Below, one piece after another: positions 43,248 through 52,522 of a stretch of DNA of 64,000 nucleotides. A model generated the notes under the pieces. The model was given only the letters and a program-made list of their open reading frames with translations, was not told the origin of the DNA and made no database searches. The position numbers and the translations under genes were made by a program. The stretch is from Novosphingobium lentum NBRC 107847 (GTDB taxonomy: Bacteria > Pseudomonadota > Alphaproteobacteria > Sphingomonadales > Sphingomonadaceae): NCBI RefSeq assembly GCF_001590965.1, contig NZ_BCTW01000012.1, forward strand, positions 1 through 64,000, read 5' to 3'. Each line of letters starts with the position of its first letter. Positions within the stretch are counted from its first letter, which is position 1.

Positions 43248-43700
43248 TTACCAGCGATCAAGATCCGCATGGTCCTGCGCACGCGGTTCGATCCAGCGCC
43301 ACCCGGCGGCGGTGCGCTCGCGCTTCCAGAACCAGGCGCGGGCCTTGAGGTGATCCATCGCGAAATCGGCGGCGGCAAAGGCGTCGCGGCGGTGGCGCGC
43401 GGCGGCGGCGACCAGCACGATCGGATCGCCCGGCCCCAGCGAGCCGACGCGGTGGACCATCAGCAACCCGTCCAGCGCCCAGCGCGCGGCGATGTCATCG
43501 CCCAGCGCGTCCATCCCCGCCAGCGTGAGCGGGGCATAATGCGTCAGTTCCAGCTCGAGCACCGGCGTGTCCTCCGCGCCGCTGCGCACCTGGCCGAGGA
43601 AGCTGACGACGCCGCCGGCGCCGGGATGCGCTGCGGTAAAGCGCGCCAGCTCGACGACGGGATCGAACCGGGTGGCGAGCAGGCGGATGTCGGGCGGCAT
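43248..43700 (-). CDS. moaE: Molybdopterin synthase catalytic subunit MoaE
   Basis: Large subunit of molybdopterin synthase, 150 residues, which with MoaD converts cyclic pyranopterin phosphate to molybdopterin. FLGQVR and HLKARAWFWKRE contain active-site residues typical of MoaE (Lys and Arg of the KxxxxxWKKE-like motif). It starts one base after the moaD stop. The order moaA-moaD-moaE is read on the minus strand. Confidence 0.95.
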   Translation of the reverse strand: MPPDIRLLATRFDPVVELARFTAAHPGAGGVVSFLGQVRSGAEDTPVLELELTHYAPLTLAGMDALGDDIAARWALDGLLMVHRVGSLGPGDPIVLVAAAARHRRDAFAAADFAMDHLKARAWFWKRERTAAGWRWIEPRAQDHADLDRW

Positions 43701-43701
43701 C

Positions 43702-43947
43702 CTAGCCGCCGCTGACCGGCGGCAGGAACGCCACCTCGTCGCCCGGACCGACCATCGCGCCGTACGGATCGGATAGCAGCACGCCATTGAGCGCGACCCG
43801 GATCGAAGGCGCCGAGACCGCCTCGCGCAGCGCGGGGTCCAGCCCCTCGATCAGCCGTGACAGTTCCAGCGGCGCGGCAACATCCAGCGCGCGTTCGGGC
43901 GCCCCGGCCGCCTGCTCCAGCCGCCCCAGAAACAGCACGCGCACCAT
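43702..43947 (-). CDS. moaD: Molybdopterin synthase sulfur carrier MoaD
   Basis: Ubiquitin-fold sulfur carrier of 81 residues. It begins MVRVLFLGRLEQAAG and ends GDEVAFLPPVSGG; the C-terminal Gly-Gly is adenylated and thiocarboxylated by MoeB. It starts eight bases after the moaA stop. Confidence 0.95.
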   Translation of the reverse strand: MVRVLFLGRLEQAAGAPERALDVAAPLELSRLIEGLDPALREAVSAPSIRVALNGVLLSDPYGAMVGPGDEVAFLPPVSGG

Positions 43948-43955
43948 CGTGGAAG

Positions 43956-44990
43956 TCAGCCGCCGGTGGTGGACATGTGGCGCGCCAGCGCGGGCGCCGC
44001 GCCCGGCCGGTCGATCGCAAACGCGTGGCGTTCGGGCTTTTCGCCCATCGCGCGGGCAAATGCGGCATCCAGCGCGGCATCGGGCTCGTCCGAGCGCAAC
44101 GCGGCGCGCAGATCGACCTGGCCCTCGCCGCCCAGGCACATGAACAGCTGGCCGGTCGCGGTCACCCGCACGCGGTTGCAGCCTTCGCAGAAGTTGCCGG
44201 TGAGCGGGGTGATCAGCCCCAGCCGCCCGCCGGTTTCGGCAATATCGACATAGCGAGCCGGCCCCGCATTGCGCGCGGCCCCGCGCACCGTACCGGCCGA
44301 CAGCGTCCAGCGCGCTTCCAGATCGCGGCGCACCGCGTCGAGCGGCAGGTAGTGATCGAACCGGTCGCCCTCGACCTCGCCCAGCGGCATGACCTCGATC
44401 AGCGTGAGGTCATGGCCCTCGCCGTGCGCCCATTCGATCAGCGCGGGGATTTCAGCTTCGTTCAGGCCCTTCAGCGCGACGGTGTTGATCTTGACCCTGA
44501 GGCCCGCCGCCTTGGCCGCAGCGATCCCTGCCAGCACTTGGCTCAGGCAATCGCGCCGCGCCAGCCGGGCGAACAGCGCGGGATCGCGGGTATCGAGCGA
44601 GATGTTGATCCGCCGCATTCCCGCATCGGCGAGCGGCGCGGCGAATTCGGCCAGCCGCGTGCCGTTGGTGGTCATCGTCAGCTCGGACAGGCCGTCACCC
44701 AGCTTGCGGCCGAGCGCGCGCACCAGCTCGATCATGTCGCGCCGCACCAGCGGTTCGCCGCCGGTCAGCCGCAGCTTGGTCACCCCGCGCGCGATGAACG
44801 CCAGCGCCATGCGGTGCATTTCTTCCAGCGTCAGCACTTCGGCGCGCGGCAGGAACTCCATCCGCTCGGGCATGCAGTAGGCACAGCGCAGATCACAGCG
44901 ATCGGTCACCGACAGGCGCAAGTAGCTGATCGCGCGAGCAAAGCGATCAATCAGCGGCTGCGAGCCTGAAACGGTGGCGGGCACGGTCAT
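43956..44990 (-). CDS. moaA: GTP 3',8-cyclase MoaA
   Basis: Radical-SAM enzyme of 344 residues, first step of molybdenum cofactor synthesis from GTP. The SAM cluster uses C32, C36 and C39 (RCDLRCAYC). The second cluster is in [20 protein letters not shown], and the functionally important C-terminal Gly-Gly is present (STTGG). Its ATG shares one base with the stop of the SDR gene upstream (TGATG), joining the moa genes to the folate genes in one transcript. Confidence 0.97.
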   Translation of the reverse strand: MTVPATVSGSQPLIDRFARAISYLRLSVTDRCDLRCAYCMPERMEFLPRAEVLTLEEMHRMALAFIARGVTKLRLTGGEPLVRRDMIELVRALGRKLGDGLSELTMTTNGTRLAEFAAPLADAGMRRINISLDTRDPALFARLARRDCLSQVLAGIAAAKAAGLRVKINTVALKGLNEAEIPALIEWAHGEGHDLTLIEVMPLGEVEGDRFDHYLPLDAVRRDLEARWTLSAGTVRGAARNAGPARYVDIAETGGRLGLITPLTGNFCEGCNRVRVTATGQLFMCLGGEGQVDLRAALRSDEPDAALDAAFARAMGEKPERHAFAIDRPGAAPALARHMSTTGG

Positions 44991-45775
44991 CACCGTTCGA
45001 GATATACGAAATCGCGCGGATAGGCTTCCAGATTCGCGCCGGCATCGACGAATATCGTCTGCCCGGTCACCGATTGCGCGGTGGAGAGAAACGCGACCGC
45101 ATCGGCGATGTCCCGATCGGCGGGCAAATGCTGCAGCGGCATGATCCCGGCAAGGCGCCGCCATTGCGCTTCGTCATAGTCATCGGTCGGCAGGATCAGC
45201 CCCGGCGCCACGCCGTTGACCCGCACGCGCGGCGCCAAAGCGCGCGCCAGCGTGCGCACCGAGGCGTGGAGCGCCTGCTTCGACAGGCCGTAGCTCAGCT
45301 GATCGGGCACGGGGTTGATCACGCGCTGGTCGAGGATATGGACCACGCTGCCCCGTGGTCCGTCCCTGTCCAGAGCATCAGTGCCGAGCGCGTCCGCAAA
45401 CGCGCGGGTCAGCACCAGCGGGGCAAACAGGTTGGTGCGGAAATGCTCGTCCAGCGCTGCAAGGCTCAAGGTGGCGATGGTGTCGTCATGGAAGATCGAG
45501 GCGCAGTTGACGAGCAGCACCGGCACGCGCCCGGCCATGGCGCCAACCTGCCCGACCAACCCGGCGGCACACGGCGCATCGCGCAAGTCGCCCGCCACCG
45601 CGAACACCACCGCCCCGGCACTGCGAAGTTCGTCCGCAAACGCGGTATCGAACGATTCGGCGTGGTGCGCGTGCAGCGCCAGATCCCAGCCATCACTCGC
45701 CAGCCGCCGGGCAATCGCCGCGCCAAGCCGCCGCCAGCCGCCGGTGATTAGCGCTAGGGGGCGCGGCGCGCTCAA
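44990..45775 (-). CDS. SDR reductase, FolM/pteridine-reductase-like
   Basis: Short-chain dehydrogenase of 261 residues. TGGWRRLG at 11-18 is the TGx3RxG nucleotide motif characteristic of pteridine reductases and Fol[11 protein letters not shown] and the catalytic YGLSKQALH also match that subgroup. A TTG start is used. The gene follows folB by 13 bases, supporting a role in reducing dihydropterin or dihydrofolate. A general SDR activity cannot be excluded. Confidence 0.82.
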   Translation of the reverse strand: MSAPRPLALITGGWRRLGAAIARRLASDGWDLALHAHHAESFDTAFADELRSAGAVVFAVAGDLRDAPCAAGLVGQVGAMAGRVPVLLVNCASIFHDDTIATLSLAALDEHFRTNLFAPLVLTRAFADALGTDALDRDGPRGSVVHILDQRVINPVPDQLSYGLSKQALHASVRTLARALAPRVRVNGVAPGLILPTDDYDEAQWRRLAGIMPLQHLPADRDIADAVAFLSTAQSVTGQTIFVDAGANLEAYPRDFVYLER

Positions 45776-45788
45776 GGCCGACCAGCGC

Positions 45789-46163
45789 TCAATCGCGGCG
45801 CTCGCGCGTCAGCGTGATGCCGATGTCCTCGCCGCGCTCGCTGATCGCCAGCTTGACGATCTTGACCGTCACGCTGCGCACCCGCGCATCCTGCAGGAAC
45901 AGCGTTTCGCAGATGTGGTCGGCGACCGATTCGATCAGCTTGAAATGCACGCCGCGCGGCAGGCCTTCGCTCGCGGCGAACTTGAGGTCCATGTAGTTCT
46001 TGCTCAGCGAGAGCGGCGAATCCGCCGTGTAGCGGTCCTGCGGCGTCAAGCCGGCCCGGATCGAGATGCGCAGCGGCTGCGGCCGGCCGGTTTCCTCGGA
46101 ATAGATCCCGGTGAGCACGTCGGTTTCGATATTCGCGACCTCGAGGATCAGACTGTCGGCCAC
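45789..46163 (-). CDS. folB: Dihydroneopterin aldolase
   Basis: FolB of 124 residues, which cleaves dihydroneopterin in folate synthesis. It starts at a GTG with AAAGGA five bases upstream. SLILEVANIETDVLTGIYSE and the E-containing FKLIESVADHICETLF are typical, as is SVTVKIVKLAI. It heads a run folB-SDR-moaA-moaD-moaE of pterin enzymes, which all use GTP-derived pterins. Confidence 0.92.
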   Translation of the reverse strand: MADSLILEVANIETDVLTGIYSEETGRPQPLRISIRAGLTPQDRYTADSPLSLSKNYMDLKFAASEGLPRGVHFKLIESVADHICETLFLQDARVRSVTVKIVKLAISERGEDIGITLTRERRD

Positions 46164-46263
46164 GCACGTCCTTTCCGAATGGAACCGGCTTTCCGCTGGA
46201 ACCGGCGCGCCCTTGGCACCGACGCGGGGACAAGTCCATCGTGCTCGCAACGCCAACGTTGCA

Positions 46264-47157
46264 TCAGGTGCGCCACCGCGCGAAAATCGCGGTGGGCAAC
46301 AGGCGCCCGGCTCCGGCGTCGGTGTCCTGTTCGCGGATCGCCAGGTCGCCGTGTTCGATCGTGCCGCCGATGTCGGCAAAGCATTCGGCCAGCAGCCCGG
46401 CGATGGCCAGCGACGACATCCGCACGGCATAGACGGTGAGGAACAGGAACCGGCTGTCGGCATCAAGCAGCGCGCGGCAATCGGCGACCAGCCCCGGCAG
46501 GTGATCCTCCAGCCGCCAGACTTCGCCTTCGGGCCCGCGCCCGAACTTGGGCGGATCAAGGATGATCCCGTCATAGCGCCGCTGCCGCCGCCCTTCGCGC
46601 GCGGCGAACTTGGCAGCATCGTCCACGATCCAGCGCACCGGCCGCTGCTCCATCCCCGAAAGCTGCGCGTTGACGCGCGCCTGCGCCACCGACTTCTTCG
46701 AGGCATCGACGTGGATGACCGGCCCGTATGCGCTGAGCGCCAGCGTGCCGACGCCGGTATAGCCGAACAGGTTGAGGGTGGCGGCGTCGGTGCGCCCGGC
46801 CAACCGCTCGCCCAGCCAGTCCCACACCGGGGCCATGTCGGGGAAGAACCCCAGGTGGCGGAACGGGGTGCATTGCGCGTTGAAGCGCACATCCCCGCGC
46901 GAAAGCTCCCAGCCATCACGCGGCACCGGGCTGTTGAACACCCAGCGACCGCCACCGTCCTCGTCCGATCCGGGCACGAACTCGCCGTCGGCATCCCACT
47001 CGGCCAGGCGCGGGGTCCACAGCGCCTGCGGTTCGGGGCGGATGAAGCGATAGGGGCCATAGCGTTCGAACTTGCGCCCGTGCCCGCTGTCGATCAGCGC
47101 GAAGTCGTCCCAGCCCTCGCCGACCAGCACTTTGGGCGCGAGATCGAGCGTCGCCAT
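46264..47157 (-). CDS. Class I SAM-dependent methyltransferase (RlmI/PF10672-like)
   Basis: Rossmann-fold methyltransferase of 297 residues. The SAM loop is LNLFGYTGVGTLALSAYG, the acidic ligand is in VIHVDASKKSV, and the catalytic LDPPKFGRG resembles the DPPxF motif of 23S rRNA cytosine methyltransferases. It lacks the PUA domain of RlmI, so the substrate is not settled. It starts four bases after the thrC stop and is probably co-transcribed with it. Confidence 0.87.
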   Translation of the reverse strand: MATLDLAPKVLVGEGWDDFALIDSGHGRKFERYGPYRFIRPEPQALWTPRLAEWDADGEFVPGSDEDGGGRWVFNSPVPRDGWELSRGDVRFNAQCTPFRHLGFFPDMAPVWDWLGERLAGRTDAATLNLFGYTGVGTLALSAYGPVIHVDASKKSVAQARVNAQLSGMEQRPVRWIVDDAAKFAAREGRRQRRYDGIILDPPKFGRGPEGEVWRLEDHLPGLVADCRALLDADSRFLFLTVYAVRMSSLAIAGLLAECFADIGGTIEHGDLAIREQDTDAGAGRLLPTAIFARWRT

Positions 47158-47161
47158 GGGG

Positions 47162-48580
47162 TCAGGCGCTTTTCGGCGTCGCGCGTTGGGCGATCCACGC
47201 GGCGATAGTGTCGTAGTCGCCCGGCAGGTGCGTGCAGCGCTCCTCGCGTTCGAACAGGTCGCCCATCCGCGTCGGCAGCGGCGGACGCACCCCGGTCGCG
47301 CGTTCGACCGCGTCGCTGAACTTGGCGGGATGCGCGGTGGCCAGCGTCACCACCGGCACGCCCTGCTCCAGCCCTTTCGCGCTGCGCGCGGCGTGGAGGC
47401 CGATGGCGGTGTGCGGATCGATCACCTGCCCCGCCGCCTCGTACGCCCAGCGCATCGCCTGCGCCATGTCGCCGGGATCGGCACGCGCGCTGGTGAACAG
47501 CCGCGCGGCGTTTTCGCGCTGCGCATTGGTCAGCCGCATCGCCTTGGTCGTCTCGAACCCGGCCATCTGCGCCGCCATCGCCGCGCCATCGCGGCCACCG
47601 GCATCGAACAGCAGCCGCTCGAAGTTTGAGGACACCTGGATGTCCATCGAAGGCGCGGCGGTGGGCGTGACCGTGCCGGCCGAATAGTCGCCCGCCGACA
47701 GCGCGCGGTGGAGGATGTCGTTGATGTTCGTGGCCACGATCAGCCGCTCGATCGGCAGGCCCATCGCGTGCGCGACATAGCCGGCGAACACATCGCCGAA
47801 GTTGCCCGTCGGCACGCTGAATGCCACCTTGCGGTGCGGCGCGCCCAGCTGCAGCGCGGCGGCGAAGTAATAGACCACTTGCGCCATCAACCGCGCCCAG
47901 TTGATCGAATTGACCGCGCTGATCGCAAACCGTCCGGTCATCTCCGGGTCGCCAAACATGCGCTTCACCATCGCCTGGGCATCGTCGAAGCTGCCGTCGA
48001 TCGCAATGTTGTGGACATTGGGGGCGAGCACCGTGGTCATCTGCCGACGCTGCACGTCGGACACCCGGCCGTGGGGGTGCAGCATGAAGATGTCGATGTT
48101 GGCGCGGCCCGCCACCGCGTCGATCGCGGCGGAGCCGGTGTCGCCCGATGTTGCGCCGACGATGGTCAGGTGGCGATCACCGCTGGTGGAACCACGCCCG
48201 AGGAATTCCTCGAACAGCAGGCCGAGCAGTTGCAGCGCGACGTCCTTGAACGCCAGCGTCGGCCCGTGAAACAGTTCGAGGAGCCACTGCGTCTGGTCGA
48301 GCTGGACCAGCGGGGTCACCGCAGTGTGCGCGAACCGGCCATAGGCTTCCTCGCACAGCGCGAGCAGGCGGTCGGGCGTCAGGCTGTCGCCCACGAACGG
48401 TGCCATCACCCGCGCGGCGAGTTGCGCGTAGGGCAGCCCGGCCATCGCGGCGATCTCTGCCGAGCTGAATTGCGGCCAGGCAACGGGCACGTACAGCCCG
48501 CCATCGTCCGCGAGGCCGGCAAGGGTCACGCCCTCGAAATCGAGCGAAGGGGCGCTCCCGCGCGTGCTGACATACTTCAT
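47162..48580 (-). CDS. thrC: Threonine synthase
   Basis: PLP enzyme of 472 residues that makes threonine from phosphohomoserine. The PLP lysine is K112 (GPTLAFKDVALQLLG) and the phosphate loop is SGDTGSAA. The N-terminal KYVSTRG is typical of the class containing E. coli ThrC. It sits downstream of surf1, as in many Alphaproteobacteria, across a 199-bp gap with an inverted repeat. Confidence 0.96.
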   Translation of the reverse strand: MKYVSTRGSAPSLDFEGVTLAGLADDGGLYVPVAWPQFSSAEIAAMAGLPYAQLAARVMAPFVGDSLTPDRLLALCEEAYGRFAHTAVTPLVQLDQTQWLLELFHGPTLAFKDVALQLLGLLFEEFLGRGSTSGDRHLTIVGATSGDTGSAAIDAVAGRANIDIFMLHPHGRVSDVQRRQMTTVLAPNVHNIAIDGSFDDAQAMVKRMFGDPEMTGRFAISAVNSINWARLMAQVVYYFAAALQLGAPHRKVAFSVPTGNFGDVFAGYVAHAMGLPIERLIVATNINDILHRALSAGDYSAGTVTPTAAPSMDIQVSSNFERLLFDAGGRDGAAMAAQMAGFETTKAMRLTNAQRENAARLFTSARADPGDMAQAMRWAYEAAGQVIDPHTAIGLHAARSAKGLEQGVPVVTLATAHPAKFSDAVERATGVRPPLPTRMGDLFEREERCTHLPGDYDTIAAWIAQRATPKSA

Positions 48581-48700
48581 GGGGAACTGCGGTTAGCGGG
48601 GAGTGGGCGGAATGAAAACCCTTGGCGTAGGTCGACAACTTCAAGCCCCAAACTTTCCCCTCCCCCGCCCCACGCTCCGGTTCGTGTCGAGCCCCTCCCC

Positions 48701-48771
48701 CGTTCGTGTCGAGCGAAGTCGAGACACCTGCACCGCCGCGCACAGTATCTCGACTTCGCTCGACACGAACG
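48701..48771. repeat. 24-bp perfect inverted repeat (family D)
   Basis: The arm CGTTCGTGTCGAGCGAAGTC-GAGA (48701-48724) is perfectly complementary to 48748-48771, with 23 bases between. A partial extra half, GTTCGTGTCGAGC, lies at 48680-48692. It is between surf1 and thrC and can form a very stable hairpin. Unrelated in sequence to families A and B, though TCGAGCGAAGTCGAGA resembles common sphingomonad repeats. Confidence 0.88.
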
Positions 48772-48779
48772 GAAGTAGG

Positions 48780-49373
48780 TTAGGGTTTGAGCCGCTTGCG
48801 CACCGCAATCGCGTAGATGATCGTGGCGGTGGCGGCGAACAGGAACCATTGCACGGCGTAAGCGAGGTGGTTGTTGGGGATGTCGCGCGGGTCGGGCGTG
48901 GCGCTGGCCTGCAGCCCCGCGACCGGCGGATCGGCGATCAGCCGCGCGCTGTTGCCACCGGCCGAGGCGATCACGCCGCGCACTTCGCCGCCCGCCCACG
49001 CCGCCTCGCCCGGATCGCGCGACCAGCCCAGCACGACCAATGCCTCACCCCCGCCGCCGCCGCTATCGTCGATCACGCGGCAGCGCGCGGTCTGCGCCCA
49101 GCCGGGTTCGGCCTTGCGGTTGCGGCCCGAAATCGCGGTGCGGCCCAGAACTTCGACGCACGTGAAGCGGCTGTGATGGAACAGCGCGCCGGTAACGTCG
49201 GCGGGATCGCGCGGCCAGGCCACTTCGGCGCTGGACGCCTGCGCCTGAGTATAGCGCGCTAGCAGCGCCTCTTTCCACTGCAGGCGGTGCAATTGCCACA
49301 CGCCCAGCCAGATCATGATGCCCACGGCCAGCGCGACGATCAGCGTGGGAAGGATGGGGATGCGCCTGATCAT
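48780..49373 (-). CDS. SURF1-family cytochrome oxidase assembly protein
   Basis: SURF1 homologue of 197 residues with the standard layout: an N-terminal membrane helix (PTLIVALAVGIMIWLGVWQL), a periplasmic domain and a C-terminal helix (YAVQWFLFAATATIIYAIAV). NNHLAYAVQWF is a family signature. It helps haem a insertion into subunit I. It is in the oxidase cluster, 176 bp after the DUF983 gene across a repeat. Confidence 0.92.
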   Translation of the reverse strand: MIRRIPILPTLIVALAVGIMIWLGVWQLHRLQWKEALLARYTQAQASSAEVAWPRDPADVTGALFHHSRFTCVEVLGRTAISGRNRKAEPGWAQTARCRVIDDSGGGGGEALVVLGWSRDPGEAAWAGGEVRGVIASAGGNSARLIADPPVAGLQASATPDPRDIPNNHLAYAVQWFLFAATATIIYAIAVRKRLKP

Positions 49374-49430
49374 ATTCGCAAGAGCCTTTTTGCGCCGCTG
49401 CCATCAAAGCCCGACCACATCCCCCATACC

Positions 49431-49529
49431 CGTCGGTCCTGAGCTTGTCGAAGGACCGTCCTTATCTTCGAGCAGTCCGCGCGCACCCTCAAGAAGGGCA
49501 ATGCTTCGACAAGCTCAGCATGGACGGAG
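49431..49529. repeat. Inverted repeat, family B
   Basis: The left block CGTCGGTCCTGAGCTTGTCG, then AAGGACCG, and the right block GCTTCGACAAGCTCAGCATG, then GACGG, are complementary across about 45 bases. The core GAGCTTGTCGAAGG is shared with the copies at 14060 and 25672. It lies between the DUF983 gene and surf1, both read leftwards, so it is inside the presumed oxidase transcript. Confidence 0.83.
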
Positions 49530-49549
49530 TTACCGGCGAGTGACCCGCT

Positions 49550-49933
49550 TCACTTCTTCTCTTGCCCTTCACCCGCGTTGCGCCGGTATTCGGCGATCAG
49601 CAGCGCGGCCTTGGCCACGCGCAGCGAGCCGATGACCGCCGCCGCAGTGATCGGCACCCACAGCACGATGTGCACCCAGAACGGCGGCGAGAACTTCAGT
49701 TCGACCGTCAGCGCGGCGATCGTCACCAGCGCGCCGACGATCAGAGTGAGGAATGCGGCCGGCCCGTCACCCACGTTGAACTGCGTGAAATCCAGCCCGC
49801 AGGCGCGGCACTTTGGCGCGAACTTGGCCACGCCATCGAACAGCGTGCGCGCGCCGCAGCGGGGGCAGCAACCGAAAAGGGCAGCCGGAACGAGTCCCGG
49901 CTGCCCTTTCGAATCGGATTGTGGATCGGTCAT
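49550..49933 (-). CDS. DUF983 membrane protein
   Basis: Protein of 127 residues of DUF983, regularly found in alphaproteobacterial oxidase clusters. Two CxxC knuckles (CPRCGARTLF and CRACGLDF) suggest a zinc ribbon, followed by two membrane helices (AAFLTLIVGALVTIAALTVE and HIVLWVPITAAAVIGSLRVA). Its ATG shares one base with the ctaE stop. The role is unknown; oxidase assembly or metal handling is inferred from position. Confidence 0.88.
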   Translation of the reverse strand: MTDPQSDSKGQPGLVPAALFGCCPRCGARTLFDGVAKFAPKCRACGLDFTQFNVGDGPAAFLTLIVGALVTIAALTVELKFSPPFWVHIVLWVPITAAAVIGSLRVAKAALLIAEYRRNAGEGQEKK

Positions 49934-50754
49934 CAGTGGACCGGGTAACCCCAGCCACCCCACACGTAGATCGCGATGAACAGGAACAGCCACACCACGT
50001 CGACGAAGTGCCAGTACCACGCGGCCGCTTCGAAACCGAAGTGCTGGCGCGGCGTGAAATCGCCGTTGTAGGTGCGCTTGAGGCACACGATCAGGAAGAT
50101 CGTGCCGATGATCACGTGGAAGCCATGGAACCCGGTCGCCATGTAGAACGCCGAACCATAGGTGTTCTGGCCGAACGGGAACGGCGCGTGGATGTATTCG
50201 TAGCCCTGGATCGAGGTGAACAGCAGGCCCAGGATGATCGTGGCCCACAGACCCTTCTTCAGCCCGTCGCGATCGCCGTGGATCAGGCAGTGGTGTGCCC
50301 AGGTCACCGTGGTGCCCGAACACAGCAGGATCAGCGTGTTGAGCAGCGGCAGGTCGAACGGATCCATCACCGCTTCGATCGCCTTGGGCGGCCACTGGCC
50401 CCCGACCACGTCGACCAGCTTCGACGGGAACAGCGAGAAGTCGAAGAAGCCCCAGAACCAGCCGACGAAGAACATCACTTCGGACGCGATGAACAGGATC
50501 ATGCCGTAGCGCAGGTGCAGCTGCACCACCGGGGTATGATCGCCGGCTTTCGCCTCGGTCACGACCTTGCTCCACCAGGTGTACATCGTGAACAGGATGC
50601 CGAGGAAACCCAGCATCAGCACGATCTTGCCACCGGCCATGCCGTGCATCGACAGCACGCCGCCGGTGGTGGTGGTCAGCGCCGAGATCGAGCCGACCAG
50701 CGGCATGATGTCGGGCGGCAGGATGTGGTAGTCGTGGTTCTTGGCGCCGGCCAT
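49933..50754 (-). CDS. ctaE: Cytochrome c oxidase subunit III
   Basis: Subunit III of the aa3 oxidase, 273 residues, seven membrane helices. KNHDYHILPPDIMPLVGSIS is the usual N terminus; SEVMFFVGWFWGFFDFSLFP and GFHGFHVIIGTIFLIVCLKR are family signatures. It stabilises the catalytic core. It lies 67 bases after ctaG and overlaps the DUF983 gene by one base. Confidence 0.97.
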   Translation of the reverse strand: MAGAKNHDYHILPPDIMPLVGSISALTTTTGGVLSMHGMAGGKIVLMLGFLGILFTMYTWWSKVVTEAKAGDHTPVVQLHLRYGMILFIASEVMFFVGWFWGFFDFSLFPSKLVDVVGGQWPPKAIEAVMDPFDLPLLNTLILLCSGTTVTWAHHCLIHGDRDGLKKGLWATIILGLLFTSIQGYEYIHAPFPFGQNTYGSAFYMATGFHGFHVIIGTIFLIVCLKRTYNGDFTPRQHFGFEAAAWYWHFVDVVWLFLFIAIYVWGGWGYPVH

Positions 50755-50821
50755 GATCGTTGTATTCCCCCAGCGGTTGGCACGAGCCCCGGGCGTGACG
50801 TCCGGCGCGTTGCAGAAGCCT

Positions 50822-51427
50822 TTATCGCTGGCTAACGGCGCGGTCCAGTGGCTTTACAAGCGGAGCTTCCGCATCGCGCACTTCGTTGAACGTGTAGCTC
50901 AGCGTGATCTGCGGCAGGTCTTTGGCTTCGGCATCCTTCAGGATCGCCGGATCGACGAAATAGATCACCGGCATCTTCACTTCCTGCCCGGGCAGAAGGC
51001 GCTGCTCGGTGAAGCAGAAGCACTGGATCTTGTTGAAATACTTGGCCGCCTGCTCGGGCTCGATGTTGTAGCTGGCGCGGCCGGTGATCGGCCGGGCCGA
51101 TTTGTTGTGCGCGTAGAAGAACGCCATCTTGCGTTCGCCGATGGTTTCGGTCTGCGTGGTCTGCTCGGGCCGGAAATCCCACGGCATGCCGCCGTTGACG
51201 TTGGCGTCGAAACGGATCGAGATGCTCGTGCCCGCGCTTTTCACCGCGCGCGCTTCCAGCTCGCTGGCGCGGCGCGGCGTGCCTTCGTAACCGGTCGCCT
51301 GGCAGAACAGGCGGTAGAGCGGCACCGAGGCGTAACCAAGGCCGAGCATCGCGGCGGCGATGCCAGCAAAAATCAGCCCGACCTTGCGGTTGCGCTGGCC
51401 GATTGTAGCAGGTGGGCGGGTTGCCAT
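50822..51427 (-). CDS. ctaG: Cytochrome c oxidase assembly protein CtaG/Cox11
   Basis: Copper chaperone of 201 residues that delivers Cu to the CuB site of subunit I. One N-terminal helix (VGLIFAGIAAAMLGLGYASV) anchors a periplasmic domain with the Cu-binding CFCF motif in NKIQCFCFTEQRLLPGQEV and VYFVDP-like IYFVDPA. It starts one base before the stop of the preceding 60-residue gene region. Confidence 0.96.
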   Translation of the reverse strand: MATRPPATIGQRNRKVGLIFAGIAAAMLGLGYASVPLYRLFCQATGYEGTPRRASELEARAVKSAGTSISIRFDANVNGGMPWDFRPEQTTQTETIGERKMAFFYAHNKSARPITGRASYNIEPEQAAKYFNKIQCFCFTEQRLLPGQEVKMPVIYFVDPAILKDAEAKDLPQITLSYTFNEVRDAEAPLVKPLDRAVSQR

Positions 51428-51428
51428 C

Positions 51429-51611
51429 TCAGCCCGCCGCGCCTGAATGTGCGCCGATCTTGACGATGGTGATGGCGAAGAACAGCACCACCAGCGCGGT
51501 CAGCAGCAGCCCCAGCGCCCGGTTGCGGCTGCGCTGGCGCGCGCGCAGCTGTTCGGTCTGGTCGCGGTTCAGCGGCGACGGGTCGGGTTGGGGAAATTGC
51601 GGTGCGGTCAT
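51429..51611 (-). CDS. Small single-span membrane protein of the oxidase cluster
   Basis: Protein of 60 residues with a hydrophilic N terminus and one helix ([20 protein letters not shown]). Small proteins of this kind sit between ctaB and ctaG in many alphaproteobacterial oxidase clusters. Its ATG overlaps the ctaB stop and its stop is one base from ctaG, so it is almost certainly translated with them. Function unknown. Confidence 0.85.
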   Translation of the reverse strand: MTAPQFPQPDPSPLNRDQTEQLRARQRSRNRALGLLLTALVVLFFAITIVKIGAHSGAAG

Positions 51612-52522
51612 GGCTGCCAGCCTTCAATGCTCGCCCAGTGATCCGCGACGAGCGCCGCGAACAGCACGAACAGATAGAGGATCGAAAACCCGAACAGCCG
51701 TTTTTCCGGCCGCATCGGATCGTCCTCGCCGCTCTGCCGCAAGCCGACTTGCGTGGCAAGCGCAAGGAACGCGATGCCGAGCAAAAGCGCGGCCACGCCG
51801 TAAATCCGCCCCGCCCCGCCGATCGCCCACGGCACCAGCGTCAGCGGCAGCAGCAGCGCGGCATAGGCCAGGATGTGCCGGCGCGTGGTGCGCTCGCCTG
51901 CCACCACCGGCAGCATCGGGATGCCGACTTTGGCGTAATCGGTCTGCACGAACAGCGCGAGCGCCCAGAAGTGCGGCGGGGTCCACATGAAGATGATCAG
52001 GAACAGCAGCACCGGCATCAGGCTGATGTGCCCGGTTGCGGCGATCCACCCGATCATCGGCGGAAACGCCCCGGCGCCGCCGCCGATCACGATGTTCTGC
52101 GGCGTGCGCGGCTTCAGCCACACGGTATAGAACCAGGCGTAGTAAACCACCGACAGCGCCAGAATCGCGGCGGAGAGCCAGTTCACCGCCAGCCCCATCA
52201 ACAGCACCGCACCGGCCGACAGCGCCACGCCGAAATCGCGCGCCGATTCGCGGTCCATCCGCCCGGCGGGCAACGGCCGCCCGGCGGTGCGCTTCATGCC
52301 CGCATCGATGTCGGCTTCCCACCACTGGTTGAGCGCGGCGGCGCCGCCGGCGGCAATCGCGATGCACAGGATGGCGGTGAAGCCGAGCACCGGATGGATC
52401 GTCGCCGGCGCAGCCAGCAGCCCGCACAGTCCGGTGAAGATCACCAGGCTCATCACGCGCGGCTTGGTCAGCGCGAAGAAATCGCGCCAGTCGGTGGGGA
52501 GGAGGAGCTTGCTGTCGTTCAT
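51608..52522 (-). CDS. ctaB: Haem O synthase (protohaem IX farnesyltransferase)
   Basis: UbiA-superfamily enzyme of 304 residues that farnesylates haem B to haem O for the oxidase. The prenyl-binding motif [20 protein letters not shown] and [11 protein letters not shown] are diagnostic; about nine helices are visible. The ATG at 52522 follows GGAGGGG by eight bases. That site is part of the terminator-like hairpin at 52523-52552. Upstream reading further is blocked by lack of family similarity. Confidence 0.95.
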   Translation of the reverse strand: MNDSKLLLPTDWRDFFALTKPRVMSLVIFTGLCGLLAAPATIHPVLGFTAILCIAIAAGGAAALNQWWEADIDAGMKRTAGRPLPAGRMDRESARDFGVALSAGAVLLMGLAVNWLSAAILALSVVYYAWFYTVWLKPRTPQNIVIGGGAGAFPPMIGWIAATGHISLMPVLLFLIIFMWTPPHFWALALFVQTDYAKVGIPMLPVVAGERTTRRHILAYAALLLPLTLVPWAIGGAGRIYGVAALLLGIAFLALATQVGLRQSGEDDPMRPEKRLFGFSILYLFVLFAALVADHWASIEGWQP

